Positions 63,601 to 64,000 of a stretch of 64,000 nucleotides of DNA are shown in pieces (the stretch's first letter is position 1; each line of letters begins with the position of its first letter). Under the pieces are notes generated by a model that saw nothing but the letters and a program-made list of their open reading frames with translations, did no database searches and was not told where the DNA came from. This DNA comes from an uncultured Devosia sp. (lineage in GTDB: Bacteria > Pseudomonadota > Alphaproteobacteria > Rhizobiales > Devosiaceae): the NCBI RefSeq assembly GCF_946479885.1, contig NZ_CAMLHM010000012.1:17680-81679 (forward strand), in the 5' to 3' direction. A program made the translations under genes and the position numbers.

Positions 63601-64000
63601 AGACCTGGGAGCTCAAGGGCCGCTATCCGGCAATTCTGCAGGACGAACGCCAGGGCGAGGCGGCGCGGCAACTGTTCGACGATGCCCAGGCCATGCTCAA
63701 GCAGATCATCGACGAAAAGTGGTTCAAGCCGCGGGCCGTGGTCGGCTTCTGGCCGGCCAATGCTGTCGGCGATGATGTCCGCCTGTTCAAGGACGAAGGG
63801 CGTGCCGAAGAACTGGCGACGCTGTTCACCCTGCGCCAGCAGCTTTCCAAGCGCGACGGCAAGCCCAATATGGCGCTGAGCGATTTCGTGGCGCCATCGG
63901 GCAAGCCGGACTATATCGGCGGCTTCGTGGTGACAGCGGGCATCGAGGAAGTGGCCATTGCCGACCGCTTCGAGCGGGCCAACGACGATTATTCGTCCAT
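60684..64000 (+). CDS. metH: Cobalamin-dependent methionine synthase (3' end beyond window)
   Basis: The first 1105 residues are present. The homocysteine domain has [13 protein letters not shown] and the zinc-binding [11 protein letters not shown]; the folate domain begins near [13 protein letters not shown]. The cap and B12 domains hold [12 protein letters not shown] (cobalt-ligand His, near residue 777), and the reactivation domain begins at [15 protein letters not shown]. All cofactor motifs are intact; roughly the last 140 residues lie outside. It methylates homocysteine from methyltetrahydrofolate via cob(I)alamin. ATG at 60684 or 60693. Confidence 0.96.
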   Translation, partial: MTGMTLPEQPPHIPDWNEVRASLTKAARERILILDGAMGTMIQRLKLEEENFRGARFKDWKLPLKGNNDLLILTEPQRIEDIHLEYYLAGADIVETNTFSATWVAQADYGCEEAVYDLNYYGVVLARRAAQRAEAIDGKRRYVAGALGPTNKTSSMSTDVNSPGHRAITFDELVDAYGEQIRGLVDGGADLLLFETITDTLNTKAGIFAAQRLFEERGIDVPIMISGTITDLSGRTLSGQTPTAFWYSVRHANPLTIGLNCALGANAMRSHLAELSDVADTFICAYPNAGLPNAFGQYDETPEFMAEQIEGFAASGYVNIVGGCCGSTPDHIRAIAEAVSKHKPRVVPEAEKLLRLSGLEPFTLTPEIPFVNVGERTNVTGSARFRKLITAGDYTAALDVARDQVANGAQVIDINMDEGLIDSKQVMIDFLNLLAAEPDIAKVPLMIDSSKWDVIEAGLKCVQGKALVNSISMKEGEEQFLHYARLVRAYGAAVVVMAFDEQGQADTLERKVEICTRAYKLLTEEVGFPPEDIVFDPNVFAVATGIEEHNGYGVAFIEATKIITETLPHVHISGGISNLSFSFRGNEPVREAMHAVFLYYAIQNGMDMGIVNAGQLAVYESIDPELRDACEDVILNRNADATDRLLALAERYRGTAGKEAAAKDMSWREGSVEDRISYALVNGITEFIDADTEEARQKLPRPLHVIEGPLMAGMSVVGDLFGSGKMFLPQVVKSARVMKQAVALLLPYMEAEKNADGDATGRQSAGKVLMATVKGDVHDIGKNIVGVVLSCNNYEIIDLGVMVPTAKILQTAKDLNVDIIGLSGLITPSLDEMVHVAAEMEREGFNIPLLIGGATTSRVHTAVKIHPRYNAGQAVHVNDASRAVGVVGSLLSKDTKVAFIEDIRAEYAKAAAAHERAESEKQRVPLEKARANAFKPDWSGYSPPKPSFLGTRVFENFDLETLAKYIDWTPFFQTWELKGRYPAILQDERQGEAARQLFDDAQAMLKQIIDEKWFKPRAVVGFWPANAVGDDVRLFKDEGRAEELATLFTLRQQLSKRDGKPNMALSDFVAPSGKPDYIGGFVVTAGIEEVAIADRFERANDDYSS

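Noticed and set aside
60657..63671. Very long open frame (about 1000 codons) on the minus strand opposite metH
   Set aside because: It is a shadow of metH codon usage in high-GC DNA: low-complexity His/Asp/Gln/Arg-rich translation, no motif, and fully covered by an unmistakable gene on the other strand.
1..64000. tRNA/rRNA genes, CRISPR arrays, insertion sequences, prophage or integration sites
   Set aside because: Looked for on both strands by eye. No cloverleaf-like gene, no regularly spaced repeats, and no transposase or integrase motif was found.

Overview
This 64 kb window is high-GC chromosomal DNA from an alphaproteobacterium, most likely a Hyphomicrobiales (Rhizobiales) member close to Devosia. 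The evidence is the gene order cinA-ispDF / dusB-ntrB-ntrC ... ntrY-ntrX-hfq-hflX-mazG, a fused IspDF protein, and a succinoglycan-type exo cluster. The genus is inferred from general knowledge and was not tested. I see no tRNA, rRNA, CRISPR array, insertion sequence or phage gene.

Region 1 (1-15.7 kb) is core metabolism and nitrogen control. It holds the 3' end of a probable ratA/coq10 gene, cinA and ispDF leftward, then dusB-ntrB-ntrC rightward with ATGA overlaps. A YihY-family protein, an EamA transporter and an ankyrin protein separate ntrBC from ntrYX. Then come hfq, hflX, a convergent mazG and a GFA-family protein.

Region 2 (15.8-33.2 kb) begins with an unrecognised coupled gene pair, then carries a rearranged succinoglycan-like exopolysaccharide cluster: exoF, a GH16 glycanase and a pyruvyltransferase (+); exoY, a small unknown gene, two glycosyltransferases, an exoQ-type polymerase and a flippase (-); galU/exoN (+); and exoL-exoA-exoM-exoP (-).

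Region 3 (33.3-41.97 kb) has a metallophosphoesterase/DAG-kinase pair, a MYG1-family gene, and the most striking locus of the window. That locus is a bona fide F420-dependent glucose-6-phosphate dehydrogenase (all substrate and catalytic residues kept), cofE (F420-0:glutamate ligase) and a three-gene BtuFCD-like ABC importer in one overlapping operon, followed by a second LLM-family oxidoreductase. No other F420 synthesis gene is present. This arrangement matches the proposed F420-0 salvage cassette known from actinobacteria: import F420-0, trap it by glutamylation, reduce it with glucose-6-phosphate, use it. The same palindrome, TTTGAYC-N4-GGTCAAA, lies just upstream of both the operon and the second oxidoreductase.

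Region 4 (41.97-53.2 kb) looks like nucleobase/nucleoside salvage: an adenine-deaminase-family protein, two nucleoside hydrolases, a PotABCD-type ABC importer of unknown substrate behind a structured leader, a TRZ/ATZ-type deaminase, an M20 amidohydrolase and a phosphoribosyltransferase.

Region 5 (53.3-64 kb) is housekeeping, read leftward: rlpA, dacA, tmk, holB, metG, tatD and an MBL hydrolase. Finally metH reads rightward off the window end behind a perfect palindromic operator.
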